Below are positions 62,563 to 64,000 of a stretch of DNA of 64,000 bases, one piece after another (the stretch's first letter is position 1; the number at the start of each line of letters is the position of its first letter). Below the pieces are notes generated by a model. The model ran no database searches and was not told the DNA's origin. It was given only the letters and a program-made list of their open reading frames with translations. The DNA is taken from contig CM046876.1 of the NCBI GenBank assembly GCA_025667525.1, forward strand, positions 16,665,320 through 16,729,319, read 5' to 3'. Source of the DNA: Glebionis coronaria (lineage: Eukaryota; Streptophyta; Magnoliopsida; Asterales; Asteraceae). The position numbers were made by a program, and so were the translations under genes.

Positions 62563-64000
62563 TGTAAAACCCGTATTTAAAATCTTCGAATATTAAATAC
62601 GCGTAGTCTCAGCTCTAAATTTAATTAAACGTAAACAGTAAATACGCAGTCACAGTTTATTTAAATACTATAACAAAATAATTATTCATAAAATAATTAT
62701 TTAGTCTCAGAAAATATTACATATTTATTATTTATTATACAGAAATAATTAAACGTTAACAGTAATTACGCACTCAGTATTATTTAAATATTACAAAAGA
62801 TAATTACTCATAAAATTATTATAAATATTCAGAAGAACACGACGAGCGTATTCCGTATGTACTATTTATTCACAGAAGAGTATTACGTTTTCAGAAAATT
62901 AAAACACGAGGAATATAAATATGTTACGAGATGATTTACAAGTGCCAAAAACCAAACGAGAACACGTATACATTGAAGGGTGGCATTTGGACTATTTAAC
63001 AAAGAAAGAAACTTGGGCTTTTGGCCCAGCCCGGTTTACAACTAAACACAGGAAACACAAAAGTGTCCTCTCCCATTTCACATTCACGAAACAAAAAAAA
63101 CCTAGGATTTAGACCCCTAGTGTGGCCGCCGGTTACAACACAAAGAAAAGGAGGTTTCAAGATTGTTTTACAGCCTTAATTCGTATGTGTTCGTCTCTCA
63201 TTACCAATCCTACAACGGTAATCGTTCTCTTTTTTTTGAGTATACCACGAATTAATGATTCGATCTAAGAAGAAAAAGGAGTTTATGTTTATAATCTTGA
63301 AATAAAAGAAGAAGGGGATCGGTTTTGGAGGCTGCACGCAAACCGAGACACCACCATGTCTCGGTGGTGCCTCTTTCTTTGGTCGGCCGAGAACAGCAAC
63401 CCCAACCGGGGGGTCTGTTTTGTTGAGAATGGGGCATCGGGTGTGTTGTGGTTTAAGAAACCGAGACCAAGAGGTCTCGGTGGCCTCGGTCCCTGCCCAG
63501 CCGTGACCCACACAGGGGCGGCTAGGGCTGTGTTCGACCCTAAAGCTGTCAAAAATAACCATTCGGGTGTAAGCGGTTAAAGGGGGGTGTTTGGGACTGT
63601 CTAAACAGTGGGAAACACACGAGATCAGTGGGAAAATAATAGAGGGCAGTGGGAAAGGATTTGGACAGAAAAATAACAAGTTTAAATAAGATTAGCGACG
63701 CTAATTTCTATCGCAGATTCGTTTATGACAGTTTCTATGACAGCTTTTAGTCACACTGTTTTTAGTGACTTATATTTCTGTCACTAAATCAAATAGGCAG
63801 ATTTTATATTTTGTTGAATTGTTTTAGTGCGACCGAGACGGGGTATCTCGGCAGACTCGGGGTTATATTAAATAATAAAAATGAAGAATTATAATTATAC
63901 CTTTTAATTACGTTATTTTAAATAAATGTTTTAATAATGTGTTTGAAAAATTAAATATAAACTAGTTTTATAAGAATTTAAAAATGGTATAATTTTATTA
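62563..64000 (+). repeat. Partial LTR of a further Tekay-like element (runs off the window)
   Basis: Starts TGTAAAACCCGTATTTAAAATC, the same terminal motif as the LTRs of A, C and D, so the element is on the plus strand. It carries the family's GC-rich CCGAGAC/GTCTCGG block at 63335-63500. No TATA box was assigned. ORFs here are by-products of the GC-rich block. The end of the LTR and its internal region lie to the right. Confidence 0.75.

Noticed and set aside
63176..63679. 167-codon minus-strand ORF and overlapping Pro/Arg-rich ORFs
   Set aside because: Created by the GC-rich palindromic block of an LTR. Similar ORFs appear at 44355-44673 and 52700-53014 in the other LTRs, so they are repeat by-products.
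63680..63830. Short GTGAC/GTCAC and AGCGACGCT palindromes, possible CACTA or other transposon tip
   Set aside because: No partner end or target duplication is visible before the window edge.

Overview
This is a transposon-dense, AT-rich window from a plant nuclear genome. It holds Athila- and Tekay-type Ty3/gypsy elements, a LINE, a Stowaway MITE, MULE sequences, F-box genes and a DUF1985/Ulp1 gene. That mix means a flowering plant, very likely a eudicot. The LINE ORF1 tail and the Q/N-rich gag look like Asteraceae elements to me, but that family guess rests on memory and is weak. I found no intact single-copy host gene and no tRNA, rRNA or CRISPR. Nearly every coding region is broken.

Left third (1-29921): one nest of three LTR retrotransposons. 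The outer one (A, minus strand, Tekay-like, running off the left edge) has gag and protease at 1-2003 and its 5' LTR at 12214-29921. Element D (2449-12202, plus strand) has inserted exactly in A's primer-binding site, with 5-bp target duplication GATAC. Element B (13266-28108, minus strand, Athila-like) has inserted in A's 5' LTR, with duplication GCTAC. Removing B gives an A LTR of 2,860 bp. The same LTR in the related element C is about 2,863 bp once its MITE and TA duplication are removed, so the reconstruction is self-consistent.

Middle (29922-44165): a broken MULE transposase, an F-box pseudogene, a small GRF zinc-finger ORF, a solo LTR related to B (flanked by CTAAC), a second F-box pseudogene, a DUF1985/Ulp1-like protease gene with a changed catalytic cysteine, and a LINE ORF1 tail.

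44166-53630: element C, a second Tekay-like copy on the minus strand with a truncated 3' LTR, all pol domains in broken frames, and a Stowaway MITE in its 5' LTR. Elements A and C share up to three short GT-AG intron-like interruptions in gag. Two of them restore the gag reading phase.

Right end (54746-64000): a LINE tail interrupted by a 6.1-kb unit (55773-61881) with long degenerate terminal inverted repeats and a 9-bp near-perfect target duplication. It carries exon-like pieces of unrelated host genes: a plant U-box and an alpha-glucan phosphorylase, plus several I cannot name. This is best read as a Pack-MULE and is the most interesting object in the window. The LINE reading frame resumes on its far side. 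The window ends in the first 1.4 kb of another Tekay-like LTR (62563 onward).
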